A DNA stretch of 64,000 nt, taken from positions 501,889 through 565,888 of the forward strand of contig CAWFFB010000035.1 of NCBI GenBank assembly GCA_963814975.1. Reading direction: 5' to 3'. The DNA is from CAVUXJ01 sp963814975. GTDB taxonomy: Bacteria > Acidobacteriota > Vicinamibacteria > Vicinamibacterales > CAVVIG01. Shown here piece after piece: positions 47,041 to 56,248 of this stretch (positions are counted from its first letter, which is position 1; every line of letters starts with the position of its first letter). The notes beneath the pieces are model-generated. The model was not told where the DNA came from, ran no database searches, and saw only the letters and a list, made by a program, of their open reading frames with translations. The position numbers and the translations under genes were made by a program.

Positions 47041-47517
47041 ATGTCGACCCGTATCTTCACGCTCGCGGCGATGTGCCTGCTGGTTCCGTCAATTGCCGGA
47101 CGCGCGCAGCAGCCCGCCGCGACGACACCTCCGACGCCGTTGGTGGATGCCAAGAACCTGATCATGCAGCCGGAGCAGGCGGCGACCGGCGCCCGCGTGA
47201 TGGGCGACAGTTCGAAGCCGGGCTTCTATGTGACGCGGGCGCGCTTTGCGGCTGGCCGGGGCAGCCGTCCGCACTATCACGACCAGGATCGCTACGTCAC
47301 CGTCATCAAGGGCACGTGGTGGACGGGCAGCGGAGACGTCTACAAGCCAGAGACGATGGTCGCGATCAAACCGGGCGGCTTCATGTTCCACCCGGCCGGC
47401 TATCACCACTACGACGAGGCGCGCGACGAAGACGTCGTCGTCCAGATCATGGGCATGGGACCGGTGAAGACGGTCGGCACCGAAGTGAACGACAAGGGAG
47501 AACCCGTGCGGAGGTGA
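47041..47517 (+). CDS. Secreted cupin-domain protein
   Basis: ATG 47041 begins MSTRIFTLAAMCLLVPSIAGRA, a signal peptide. The cupin has motif 1, GRGSRPHYHDQDRYVTVIKG (H-x-H and following Glu replaced by Asp/Arg), and motif 2, KPGGFMFHPAGYHHYDE. It may bind a metal in the periplasm. 158 residues, intact. It forms a run with the NTF2-like gene upstream and the DUF6152 gene three bases downstream. Confidence 0.8.
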   Translation: MSTRIFTLAAMCLLVPSIAGRAQQPAATTPPTPLVDAKNLIMQPEQAATGARVMGDSSKPGFYVTRARFAAGRGSRPHYHDQDRYVTVIKGTWWTGSGDVYKPETMVAIKPGGFMFHPAGYHHYDEARDEDVVVQIMGMGPVKTVGTEVNDKGEPVRR

Positions 47518-47520
47518 TCG

Positions 47521-47907
47521 ATGCACACGCGGATCGTCGTGATGCTCGCATTCGTCGCGCTGAGCGCTCGAGCGTCCGCTCACCACTCGTTCGCGGCGTT
47601 TTATCTCGAAGATCAATCGGTGTCGATCGAAGGGGTCGTCACCGAGTTTCATTATGTCAACCCGCACGCCTGGGTCTACATCTCGGCGCGGGACGTCGAA
47701 GGCGTCCTCAGGACCGTCGGCGCGGAGTGGTCGAATCCCGCGCGGCTCGCGCAAGCGCAGATCGGAAAGGACACCCTGAAGCCGGGCGATCACGTGATCG
47801 TCACTGGCAGCCCGTCCCGGGACGCGCTGGACTACAAGATCCACCTGAAACGCATCGTGCGGCCGTCCGACGGGTGGACCTGGGCGGGCCGCGCCGAGCG
47901 GCGCTGA
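47521..47907 (+). CDS. DUF6152 secreted protein
   Basis: 128 residues. MHTRIVVMLAFVALSARASA is a signal peptide. The mature start HHSFAAFYLEDQSVSIEGVVTEFHYVNPHAWVYI and the later DTLKPGDHVIVTGSPSRD are the DUF6152 signature, an OB-fold-like domain abundant in Acidobacteriota and Proteobacteria. The N-terminal His pair might bind metal. Function unknown. Confidence 0.85.
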   Translation: MHTRIVVMLAFVALSARASAHHSFAAFYLEDQSVSIEGVVTEFHYVNPHAWVYISARDVEGVLRTVGAEWSNPARLAQAQIGKDTLKPGDHVIVTGSPSRDALDYKIHLKRIVRPSDGWTWAGRAERR

Positions 47908-48063
47908 CTTCGCGCGTCGCGGCAGATCTGGCCGAACCTCCAATCGGAATCAGCGTTATAGTAGCGGCGTCGCCAGCGCGTTTCTGGCGCGGCGCCGCCA
48001 ATCGATCCGGCCCTGATGTGTTTCGCGACAACTGACGGGAGGCCCGGGACGGCCCAGGAGGCG

Positions 48064-48198
48064 ATGTTGCTGAAGACCAACGCCCCCGAGCGGCAGGCAA
48101 CGCTGCTCCGCCTGATGCTTGCAGTGGTCGGCATGGGACTGCTGGTGTTCACGTGGTTTCAGCTCCTTCATTGGGCAGGCGGTGCCGGCGAGCCCTGA
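48064..48198 (+). CDS. 44-residue single-pass membrane protein
   Basis: ATG 48064 is preceded by AGGAGGCG. MLLKTNAPERQATLLRLMLAVVGMGLLVFTWFQLLHWA is a polar N-terminus and one membrane helix. No family recognised. It lies just upstream of a methyltransferase gene. Confidence 0.5.
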   Translation: MLLKTNAPERQATLLRLMLAVVGMGLLVFTWFQLLHWAGGAGEP

Positions 48199-48262
48199 CC
48201 TGCGTTACGCACGCTCGCTCTCCCTCCCGCACGGCCCCCAGACTCCGCTCCAGAAATCGAGT

Positions 48263-49084
48263 ATGACAGTGGCCGAATTTCCGGAACAGGCCAGCGAGAA
48301 CCGCCGCATCTGGGACGCGAACGCCCGCTGGTGGGATGACCGCATCGGCGGCGGGAACGAGTTTCAGACGATTCTGATCGAGCCGGCGACGGAGCGGTTA
48401 TTGAGCATCCGTGCCGGCGACACGCTTCTGGACGTGGCGTGCGGCGCGGGGCGTTTCGCGCGGCGCATGGCGGAGCTCGGCGCACGCGTCGTCGCATTCG
48501 ACTCCAGCGCGGAATTCATCGCCTGCGCTCGCGAGCGCACGCCAGACGGCGCCGCCGTCGAGTACCACCTGGCGGACGCGGCCGACACGGAGGCGCTCCT
48601 CTCGCTGGGATCCGATCGCTTCGACAAGGCCGTGTGCACGATGGCCGTCATGGACATGCCCGAGATCCGTCCGCTGCTCCGAGCGCTGCCTCGAATGCTC
48701 AAGCCAGGCGGCGTCTTCGTGTTCTCGGTCGTCCACCCCTGCTTTCACTCTGCCGCCATCCAGCGTTTCACCGAGCTCTACGAGGAGGGCGCGGGACACC
48801 ACGTCGTCCGCTCCGGCGTCAAAGTGTCGTCCTATCTCTCCTCGTTCGCGAGGAAGACGGAGGGCATCATCGGCCAGCCCGAACCCCAGTGGTTCTTCCA
48901 TCGTTCGATCGCCACGCTGTTTCATGCCGGGTTCGAGGCCGGTTTCGTCGTCGACGGCCTGGAAGAGCCCGGTTTTCCGGCTTCAACCACGCTCAAGCCG
49001 GGTGTCCGCTGGCACGACATGCCGGAGATTCCTCCCATCATGGTCGTGCGCATGAGGTCGGCGGCAACCCGGGCTTCCGCCTGA
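48263..49084 (+). CDS. Class I SAM-dependent methyltransferase
   Basis: 273 residues from ATG 48263. NRRIWDANARWWDDRIGGGNEFQ is the N-terminal helix of UbiE/COQ5-like enzymes. Motif I is LLDVACGAGRFARRMAE. The acidic end of strand 2 is FDSS. A post-motif segment FDKAVCTMAVMDMPEIRPLL and PGGVFVFSVVHPCFH follow. It methylates a small molecule that cannot be inferred. Intact frame. The upstream 60 codons of the longer frame overlap the small membrane gene and are unlikely to be translated. Confidence 0.88.
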   Translation: MTVAEFPEQASENRRIWDANARWWDDRIGGGNEFQTILIEPATERLLSIRAGDTLLDVACGAGRFARRMAELGARVVAFDSSAEFIACARERTPDGAAVEYHLADAADTEALLSLGSDRFDKAVCTMAVMDMPEIRPLLRALPRMLKPGGVFVFSVVHPCFHSAAIQRFTELYEEGAGHHVVRSGVKVSSYLSSFARKTEGIIGQPEPQWFFHRSIATLFHAGFEAGFVVDGLEEPGFPASTTLKPGVRWHDMPEIPPIMVVRMRSAATRASA

Positions 49085-49177
49085 CCGGAACGGAACGCCC
49101 AGTCGACCGGCTACGTCTACGACGAAGATCGCCTGCAGTCGCAGGCGTTCCTGGTGAACAGAACCCGGGGTGAATCA

Positions 49178-51029
49178 ATGACCGATCGCAAACCGCTCCG
49201 TCTGTGGCCGGGCCTGGTAATGGCCGCCGTGCTGGTGCTGCTGCGATATGTCGTGCCGTTCGTCGCGGGCGACGCCATGCTCTTCTCCTTTCCGGTCGCC
49301 GTCATCGGCATCGGCGGCGGCGTCGCGCTTGCCGCCGCGATCGCGGTCTGGTGGCTGTTCTTCAGCCGCGCCCCGTGGCCGGAACGCGTCGGGGCCGTCG
49401 TTCTGATGGTCGTCGCGTTCTTCCTCACGCGACTCGCCGCCGACCAGTCCGTCAGCCGCGGGATGATGGGCGCCATGTTGATCCTGTATGCCGTCCCGCT
49501 GATGGGCGTGGCCCTCGTGCTGTGGGCGGCCGCGACGGAACGCCTCGCCGACGGTCCGCGCCGCGTCGCGCTCGTCGTAGCGATTGCGCTGGCCTGCGTG
49601 CCGTGGACGCTCGTCAGGTCGGCCGGCATCCTCGGCGCCGGCGCAGAGATTCACGCCCGCTGGACGCCCACGCCTGAAGAACGGCTCCTGTCGCAGGAAA
49701 CCGAGGAACCCGCACCCGTGCGCCGCGCGGAGAGCGGTGCGGCACCGGTCGCACCCGCCCCAAGCGTGACGACCGTGCCATATACGGCAGAGAAGGCGGC
49801 GCCGTCCACGCCCGCCGCACCCGCCGCGAATCGAATCCGAGGAGCCGCTGCACGCAGCGAAAGAGATCCCAGCGGAGTGGCCAGGCTTCCGCGGTCCACG
49901 CCGCGACGGGATCGTGCACGGCCTGCGCATCAACACCGACTGGGCGTCATCGCCGCCTGCCGTGATCTGGCGCCGCGCCATCGGTCCGGGGTGGTCGTCG
50001 TTCGCCGTCCGCGGCGATCTCATCTACACGCAGGAACAGCGCGGCGACGATGAAGTGGTGTCGTGCTATCGGTTGAGCACCGGCGAGCCAGTATGGCGGC
50101 ATCGCGATCCGATCAGGTTCTGGGAGGCTGAGGGCGGGGCAGGGCCGCGCGCGACGCCGACGGTTGCCGGCGGCCGCGTTTACGCGATGGGTGCGACGGG
50201 CCTCGTCAACGCGCTCGACGCCGAGACCGGCGCCCTCATCTGGTCGCGCAGCGCTCCGACGGACACGGAGAAGACGATTCCGGATTGGGGCGTCGCCAGC
50301 TCGCCCGTCGTCGTCGACGGCCTGGTGATCGTCGGCATCGCCGGCCGGCTGGCCGCGTACGATGCCGCGACCGGCGCGCCGCGCTGGCTCGGTCCGACTG
50401 GCGGCGGCGGCTACAGCTCGCCGCATCTGGCGACGCTCGACGGCGTGCCGCAGATCATCATGCTGCGAGGGGCGCGCACGGTCAGCGTCGCGCCGGCCGA
50501 CGGCACGCTGCTCTGGGAGTATTCGACCGGCGTCGCCAGCGTGAGCATCGTCCAGCCGGCGATCACCGCCGACGGCGACGTCCTGATCAGCGACGGCGAT
50601 GCGATGACCGGCAACGGCATCCGCCGGGTGTCGGTCTCGCACACCGGCGGCGCATGGAAGGCCGAAGAGCGGTGGAACTCGCGCGGGTTGAAGCCGGCCT
50701 TCAACGATTACGTCGTGCACAAGGGCCACGCCTACGGCTTCGACCCCAGCATCCTGTCGGCCATCGACCTGAGTGACGGCTCCCGCAAGTGGAAGGGCGG
50801 CCGCTACGGGAACGGACAACTGCTGCTGCTCGCGGATCAGGATCTGCTGCTGGTGGTGTCCGAAGAAGGCGAGCTGGCGCTGGTATCCGCGACGCCCGAC
50901 CAGTACACCGAGATCGCACGGATTCAGGCGCTCGACGGCAAGACCTGGAATCACCCGGTGATCGTCGGAGACACGCTGCTGATGCGGAACGGCCAGGAGA
51001 TGGTGGCGTTCCGGCTGAAGCGAAATTAG
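49178..51029 (+). CDS. PQQ-type beta-propeller protein with N-terminal membrane domain, one frameshift
   Basis: ATG 49178 (MTDRKPLRLWPGLVMAAVLVLLRYVV). Four to five membrane segments run to about residue 150, followed by an Ala/Pro-rich linker. After an indel near 49840-49870 the frame is AEWPGFRGPRRDGIVHGLRI, the W-P-G-F-R-G motif of PQQ-binding-like proteins, and seven or eight propeller blades (GDLIYTQEQRGDDEVVSCYRLSTGEPVWRH, ASSPVVVDGLVIVGIAGRLAAYDAATGA). It resembles BamB-like or quinoprotein-like propellers. Whether PQQ is bound cannot be read. It meets the downstream minus-strand gene in a 4-base overlap of stop codons. Confidence 0.75.
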
Positions 51030-51790
51030 GTGTCTAACGGAGTCTTGCTGATGACTGCGACATAGGCTGGATTGTCGCTTCGGAGAATCTTGTGTAGCCG
51101 CCAGCCGGTACCCGCGAGAATGTCCTTCATCTCCCGTGGCGAGACGAGCAAGTAGTCGAACCACGGTCCCTTGATTTCGCAAAATCGTATCCGAATCCGA
51201 ATCTGCCCGCCCATCCGGCCCCGCTGGCGATTGCGGCGCTGATAGCGCTGGTGTGCGGCGAGTCGCGTTTGATAGGGGTTCAGCGATCCAGCCAGAATCA
51301 CCGCATTCGGACTCGTGATGCGATGAAGCTGTCGAAGGAGTTGTCTGGCTTTCTTGAAGCTCCCGAACAGACCAAAGTTGTTGCCGAACATGACAACGGT
51401 ATCGAAGGAGTCGGCAGGAAGTCGATTGAGCTGTTCGATGGCCAGCGTCCGCGCATCCTTGACGCCGCGCTTCCGGCACAGTCGTATGGCCAGCGGTGAA
51501 TTGTCGATGGCGGTGACGTTCAGACCCTTGCGCTGGAGGTAGAGCGACACGCGGCCGGCGCCACACCCCACGTCGAGCGCACGCGAGCCCTGCACAAATC
51601 GCATGGCGCGCTTCTCGTGGCCTGCCCAGGCGTTGAAATCCTCGAAGTAGCGCTTCGGCCATTCGCTCGCGGCGATGAAGCCGTCGTCACGTTCGGCAAT
51701 TTCATCGACACGGCCTTCGGTCAGGTAGGCCCATAACTCGTGGCCGTAGGCGTCGTTCGAGCGGGTGATTCTCGGCACCGACGCGAACAA
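51026..51790 (-). CDS. Class I SAM-dependent methyltransferase
   Basis: 254 residues, intact. SNDAYGHELWAYLTEGRVDEIAERDDGFI precedes motif I, SRALDVGCGAGRVSLYLQRKG. Asp at the end of strand 2 is in AIDNS. FDTVVMFGNNFGLFGSFKKARQLLRQLHRI follows, and GSLNPYQTRLAAHQRYQRRNR is a basic segment. C-terminal part ISPREMKD-type helix. Substrate unknown. Confidence 0.85.
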   Translation of the reverse strand: MFASVPRITRSNDAYGHELWAYLTEGRVDEIAERDDGFIAASEWPKRYFEDFNAWAGHEKRAMRFVQGSRALDVGCGAGRVSLYLQRKGLNVTAIDNSPLAIRLCRKRGVKDARTLAIEQLNRLPADSFDTVVMFGNNFGLFGSFKKARQLLRQLHRITSPNAVILAGSLNPYQTRLAAHQRYQRRNRQRGRMGGQIRIRIRFCEIKGPWFDYLLVSPREMKDILAGTGWRLHKILRSDNPAYVAVISKTPLDT

Positions 51791-51818
51791 TACACCGCTT
51801 CAGCGCGATGAAGCTGCG

Positions 51819-52087
51819 TTACTGCAGCGGGCGTTCGCTGGGGGGTGGCATGGCGCCGAAGCCCCAATGCTGTTGGAAGCCGATCCAGTAAGTTCCGGGC
51901 CCAACGGGCCACGCCAGAGGCGACAGCCCTCGCCACTCCGCGTTGCCACTGTTGAGAAATCCGGTGGTCTGAAAGAGCACTGCGCCAGGAACAGAACCTC
52001 CACCCTGATAGAGGGACAGGCTCAGGTTTCCACTGACCGTGCTTTCTTGCACGCCCTGGACGCTCTCTTGCTTGACATATGAGAGCG
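51819..52087 (-). pseudogene. Fragment of a secreted beta-sandwich (choice-of-anchor type) protein
   Basis: The frame reads TLSYVKQESVQGV, then VSGNLSLSLYQGGGSVPGAVLFQTTGFL and WRGLSPLAWPVGPGTYWIGFQ before a short low-complexity end. This pattern, with ...SLY...PG..L...GL...L..GTYW.GF, is typical of exported PEP-CTERM-linked domains. There is no start or signal peptide and the end is truncated, so this is a remnant. It shares its location with the head of the next PEP-CTERM gene. Confidence 0.45.
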
Positions 52088-52141
52088 TTCGCGATGACGG
52101 TTCCTGCTCGCGACGTCGCGATTGACAAACCGGAGGTGGCC

Positions 52142-52826
52142 ATGAAGTTTGTGCTCCGCTCGGCAGTCGCGCTCAGTTTGCTGTGCGTCTCGACGGCCGC
52201 TGCGGATCCGGTCACAGTGACAACGGGGGTGATCACCTTTACCGACGAGCCTGGAGGGTTCCAGATATCCGGCAGCGGTTTTGAGGTCAATATTGGGTGG
52301 TTCCCGATACAGCTGAGTGGGATTCCGTTCGGCAACCACTGCGCATCCGGGTGCGTCCCCGGCACGGCTATCGACTTCGGGACAACGACCTACGCGTTCT
52401 CGGATCAGTTCCGCGGCGCCGGATCCGTGAACGGTCAGATGTTCCCTCTGCTGTTCCCCGTCGGCACGCTGACGTTCAACGGACCAAAACTCGATTGCGC
52501 CCTCGTCTTATGATGCTGAACGGCCATACTTAGGCATCGCTCAGGGCCCATTCACCTTTTACGGGAGCGTCGCTATATTCGCCGACGAGTCGCATTCGGG
52601 ACCACCCTTGTTCGCGGAACAACTGACAGGCAGTGGGACCGCGACAGTCTTTGGCGATTTCGTCAGCGCCGCAAACCTCTTCTACCTCAACCCCGGCGAC
52701 GACGTTCATTTTGCGTTCAGCTCACCAGTGCCCGAGCCTTCAACAATCGTCATGCTCGTTTCTGGTCTGATCGGGGCTGCCGCAGCGTCCAACAGGCGTC
52801 GGCGCTCAAGCAGGGCGAACGGGTAA
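52142..52826 (+). CDS. PEP-CTERM sorting-domain protein, one frameshift
   Basis: ATG 52142 gives MKFVLRSAVALSLLCVSTAAA, a signal peptide. The mature part GVITFTDEPGGFQISGSGFEVNIGWFPI and GTAIDFGTTTYAFSDQFRGAGSVNGQMFPLLFPVGTL follows. One indel near 52490 shifts the frame to SSYDAERPYLGIAQGPFTFYGSVAIFAD and the terminal signature PVPEPSTIVMLVSGLIGAAAASNRRRR. That is a PEP-CTERM anchor (PEP, membrane helix, Arg cluster) recognised by exosortase for export and processing. The domain is not otherwise recognised. Confidence 0.75.
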
Positions 52827-52973
52827 CACTAGTTAGTTAGCGTACGCGACAGCCGGCGGAACTGTGTCGAGTCGGTTGCACTCGCGTCGCGGCCAACAAG
52901 CCAGTCGGACGAAGAACTGCCCGATGTCTACCGCTGTCTGTCGGAACTGACATCACGCGCCCGAGAACCGCCG

Positions 52974-53207
52974 CTAGGGGACACGTTCACCGGACCGCAG
53001 CCGGTAGCTGGCGAACTCGGTGCGCTCCACGAGGTCCGCTCGATAGCGGAGGTCGACATTCGGCGATTCGGTGGCTGGCACCAACGCGAACACCTGCCCT
53101 GGTGTCGCATCGCCTTCTGTCCAAGCGGTGAACTCAAAGCCAACAATCGGCCGGCCGACTAGGGTGCGCGCGTCTGTCCCTGACGGCAAGTACAACTTCG
53201 TGACCAA
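52974..53207 (-). CDS. Hypothetical protein, possibly partial
   Basis: 77 residues. The sequence begins VTKLYLPSGTDARTLVGRPIVGFEFTAWTEGDATPGQVF, then TESPNVDLRYRADLVERTEF, with natural composition. An in-frame TGA lies just upstream at 53226-53228 and only a TTG start is available, so the N-terminus may be lost or frameshifted. No family is recognised. Confidence 0.4.
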   Translation of the reverse strand: MVTKLYLPSGTDARTLVGRPIVGFEFTAWTEGDATPGQVFALVPATESPNVDLRYRADLVERTEFASYRLRSGERVP

Positions 53208-53551
53208 GTGGATTCGTGTCCAGGCTCACGGCTAGTGCGGAACCCTATTTTGGAGGGTGGCCTCAGGCCGAGATCGTCCTTTCTCCGGATCCTTCTAATG
53301 CCATCGCGACATTGTGTGTGGCTATATGGATGAGTCTCGGCGCTTCCCCACACACTGCATGAATGGGATCTTGTAGGACAGCCTCTGACTAACAGAGATT
53401 GTGCTGCCTCGCACCCGAGTTCGGAAAACGATTTCACGCTATCTAGGTAGGGCCGTTAACGCCGCTAGTAACGACCCAGGACTGAACCGTATTGCGCCCG
53501 CCTCAGGTAGCTAATTTGCGGTCACCTAGGGCGGGCGGGAGTGAGGTCGCG
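53208..53551. other. Intergenic stretch without recognisable gene
   Basis: I see no supportable gene or structure. The base composition is lower in GC than the core genome, in keeping with the decayed character of 52-56 kb. Confidence 0.4.
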
Positions 53552-53944
53552 ATGAGTCGCCTCGCACATGACACCCTCGAAGACTTGCAGCGCCTTGGGC
53601 GTGCCTCGCGCGTCAATATTTTGATTGTCGGGCAGATGCCGCTTTCGGACAGGGACGAAGTCCTGCGCACCGTCAGGCGCCAGAGAGGCCTCGACGCCTT
53701 CCACGCTCAGCGTTCTGCCGAATTCGTCCTGCCTGATCGCCGCGACGTGATTCTTGTCCTAGATGACGTCTCTCAACTGTCGAGGGACCACCAAGTGCGC
53801 TTGCTTGAATGGATCAGTCGCAACCACGTCCAGATTGTCTCCTTTGCTTCACGCTCTCCGTATGACATGGTTTCCGCACATGAATTCATCGATCGGCTGT
53901 ACTACCAGCTGAACACCACGTGTGTAATCGCCGGGAACATGTGA
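53552..53944 (+). CDS. Truncated sigma-54-type AAA ATPase fragment
   Basis: 130 residues from ATG 53552. DRDEVLRTVRRQRGLDAF, then ILVLDDVSQLSRDHQVRLLEWISRN (a Walker-B-like D-D with the 'leucine arm' of AAA proteins) and IVSFASRSPYDMVSAHEFIDRLYYQLN are close to the second half of an NtrC-type central domain. The Walker A, GAFTGA and DNA-binding parts are absent. Such small standalone versions recur in Acidobacteriota, so it may be a functional regulator rather than a remnant. The last codon is followed by an overlapping GTG. Confidence 0.6.
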   Translation: MSRLAHDTLEDLQRLGRASRVNILIVGQMPLSDRDEVLRTVRRQRGLDAFHAQRSAEFVLPDRRDVILVLDDVSQLSRDHQVRLLEWISRNHVQIVSFASRSPYDMVSAHEFIDRLYYQLNTTCVIAGNM

Positions 53945-54051
53945 CCAATCTTTCGCGGCCAGACGACCCTTTTGCGAATCGATCAGAGGCCCAAGAAGCA
54001 CTCGCGCTCAAGGCGCTCGCTGATCTGTCGGCAGGTGTCGTGTAGTTCGCC

Positions 54052-54279
54052 GTGACAGGAGCGGGCAAAATGGCCATCCGCGCGGCGTTGCCCACGCTTG
54101 CCGACCTACTCATATCTCATAGCGACCGCGGCGTTCGTCTTGACGTGGCGCAAGCGTTTGCCAGCTATGGCGCAGCTGCCCGTGAGTACGTGACGACCCT
54201 CAGGATTGCGGCTTCAGCCGAACGCGATCCGATCGTGCGGAGAACATTGGAGGGAACGCCAACCCTCTTGGAGAAGTAG
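54052..54279 (+). CDS. Small HEAT-repeat-like protein, possibly partial
   Basis: 75 residues from GTG 54052 (or ATG 54070). AIRAALPTLADLLISHSDRGVRLDVAQAFASYGAAAREYVTTL, then AERDPIVRRTLEG, reads like two HEAT/armadillo helices. The preceding short frame from GTG 53941 (MTNLSRPDDPFANRSEAQEALALKALADLSAG) ends in a TAG just before it. Joining the two through an indel would give one 110-residue protein. Function unknown. Confidence 0.4.
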   Translation: MTGAGKMAIRAALPTLADLLISHSDRGVRLDVAQAFASYGAAAREYVTTLRIAASAERDPIVRRTLEGTPTLLEK

Positions 54280-54362
54280 CATCCCGGACCGGCCGGCCAC
54301 AGCAGGGCAGTGGCAATGCTACTCGAATGGGCCGGTCGACGTGATCGACCGATACATTCATC

Positions 54363-55037
54363 ATGGGAGCGCTCCTATTCCTTCTGGCGTTGACCGGAGC
54401 CCCACAAGGCCCCGCCTGCACGCCCCAGTTCGCGCCTCTCCAAACCGGGACGTCGTCAGGCACGTCCACCATTGACTTTTGGCGCAAGGAAGAAGCTGGC
54501 GAGTGGGGCGGGGCTGGGTGGCTTGGCTGGTCGTGGGATGGTGATCAACTCCGAGCGGTGGAATTGGATGTACGCGATCGCCCGAACGACTTTGCTGGCG
54601 ACGAGGAGTACGTGACCGTGCAGAGCCGACCCGACGTGACATTCGCAGCGCGTTGTATTCCGCAACTCAGGACGGGGCCGATCGTGTCCGCAGGAATCGC
54701 GAATTGGTCACTGCAGTCCGACGGGCCGTTGAGCGTCACCTTGGTCGGACGGGAGTATCAGCTCTACATAGAATCCGCCCGGGCGGATCAGGCAGACGCG
54801 CAAATCGTGTTCACGGAGGGCGGTCGTCGGCAGGTGCTCTATTCGGCAGACGGTTTTACAGACGAGCCCCATTATGACGTTGTGTGGGCCGGCGATCTCG
54901 ATCGCGACGGCCAACTCGATCTCGTCGTGAATCTCCATCGCAAATACAGCTGGCACCCCTACCGGCTCCTGCTGTCCTCTTTGGCGTCGAAAGGGCAGCT
55001 CGTTGGCGACGCCGCGCTCTTCGAAACGGGAGACTAA
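54363..55037 (+). CDS. Secreted hypothetical protein
   Basis: 224 residues from ATG 54363. MGALLFLLALTGAPQGPAC is a short signal or lipoprotein-like N-terminus. TSSGTSTIDFWRKEEAGEWGGAG, then VELDVRDRPNDFAGDEEYVTVQSRPDVTFAARCIPQL and the C-terminal VVWAGDLDRDGQLDLVVNLHRKYSWHPYRLLLSS follow. The D-L-D-R-D-G-Q-L-D loop is a calcium-binding (FG-GAP or dockerin-like) motif. Probably periplasmic or surface. Unknown function. Confidence 0.6.
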   Translation: MGALLFLLALTGAPQGPACTPQFAPLQTGTSSGTSTIDFWRKEEAGEWGGAGWLGWSWDGDQLRAVELDVRDRPNDFAGDEEYVTVQSRPDVTFAARCIPQLRTGPIVSAGIANWSLQSDGPLSVTLVGREYQLYIESARADQADAQIVFTEGGRRQVLYSADGFTDEPHYDVVWAGDLDRDGQLDLVVNLHRKYSWHPYRLLLSSLASKGQLVGDAALFETGD

Positions 55038-55240
55038 ATCCGCAGAGACCAATGCCTGTCCTCGCAGGAGTGCCAACGGCCGTCTCGCAGGTTGTGCTGG
55101 GCCGTCCCAAGTGGCCCAAAAGACCCAAGTATTCTATTTATCCCTCTACTTCTACATACTGATCCCTCTCCAGATCCACGCTAAGTAGAAATCAATGGGT
55201 CACATGGGACGCTTGGGACAGGACGGCTGCTAGTTGAGCC

Positions 55241-55435
55241 TTACCGAGTTGACCGGTCCGCAGTCATGTGCCGCGACGCCTTGAACACGCGACGACCCAC
55301 CAGTCCAGCAAGGCCGAGCCCTACGAGAACCAGCGACGCGGGTTCCGGACGGGCGCGAACGTGTACGTAACCTCAGGATCGCCATAGACGCCCCCGAATA
55401 AGTCCTGGTTCAAGCGCTCAGTCATGCCGTCCGGT
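55241..55435 (-). pseudogene. C-terminal fragment of a PEP-CTERM protein
   Basis: On the minus strand, YGDCLPDGMTERLNQDLFGGVYGDPEVTYTFAPV runs, after one missing C near 55350, into PEPASLVLVGLGLAGLVGRRVFKASRH and ends at TAA 55241-55243. This is an unmistakable PEP-CTERM anchor. Only about 65 residues remain. An in-frame TGA near 55435, next to the response-regulator gene, cuts the upstream part off. Confidence 0.6.
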
Positions 55436-55449
55436 AGGCAGTCGCCGTA

Positions 55450-55908
55450 TCAGACTGCGAACACACCCTCTAAGTACCTGAGCAGAGCGTCAGGGTCGAA
55501 TGGTTTCAGGAACACTGGGATTCGTCCATAGTGTTCCTCTGTTTCCATCACGTAGGCGGCTCCCGTGACTACAACGACTGGCAAGGTCGGTTGATGAACT
55601 GTGGCGTAATCCGCCAATCTCCATCCGTCGCCGTCTTCCAGACGCAAATCGGTGATGAGGACGTCAGGTGTGTGAGAGCTCAGATAGCGGAGGGCAGCCG
55701 GCAACGTGAATTCGGCGATCACGGCGTAACCATGCAAGCGCAAGAGCGCCCCAAAGGTTTCGACAAACGTCACATCGTCGTCAACCAAGAGGACTTCGCG
55801 GCGAAGTTGTCGGGGTTTGACGCCGCCACGTAATTCGGTGGCTGCGCCCGATTCGCGTGCGGCGCGTTCGGCCTGGTCAATCGTGCTGCCGCAACGGGTA
55901 TCGCGCAC
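55450..55908 (-). CDS. Stand-alone response-regulator receiver protein
   Basis: 152 residues. The receiver domain begins REVLLVDDDVTFVETFGALLRLHGYAV (acidic pair), carries the phosphoacceptor Asp in VLITDLRLEDGDGWRL, Thr in VVVVTGAAYV and Lys in VFLKPFDPDALLRYL. It has no output domain. About 40 residues precede the receiver and may be artefactual, since a start within the conserved part is not obvious. It probably works with a sensor kinase encoded elsewhere. Confidence 0.8.
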   Translation of the reverse strand: MRDTRCGSTIDQAERAARESGAATELRGGVKPRQLRREVLLVDDDVTFVETFGALLRLHGYAVIAEFTLPAALRYLSSHTPDVLITDLRLEDGDGWRLADYATVHQPTLPVVVVTGAAYVMETEEHYGRIPVFLKPFDPDALLRYLEGVFAV

Positions 55909-56248
55909 TGGCTAATGTGGACGCCGAACATAGCCCGCAGGCTCTTCGGATTCAAGGTCAGCCGTTTAGTTTGAGTGCAAAATTGCACCCGGCAATCCGA
56001 GCCCCCTTTTACGACAAGTCCGCTGCGGTAGGGGCATGAGCGTTCCCGCACTGTGCTGAGTGGGAGAAAATTGCCTGCAAATTGCCCGGATAACCAGCCG
56101 CACAAAATACTGACGGGGTATACGTAGATGCGTGCCGTCCATCCTGCTGGGGCGATCACATCTTGAAGGCCGTCTGCGATCAGACACCCCTCTCGTGTGC
56201 GCGCGCCAGGGTGCGTCTCGCGAAGCTCGTCACGCATCAGCGAGTGAA
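55909..56248. other. Intergenic stretch without recognisable gene
   Basis: No supportable gene. The short frames are shadows of neighbours. It may hold the promoter of the minus-strand response-regulator gene. Confidence 0.4.
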
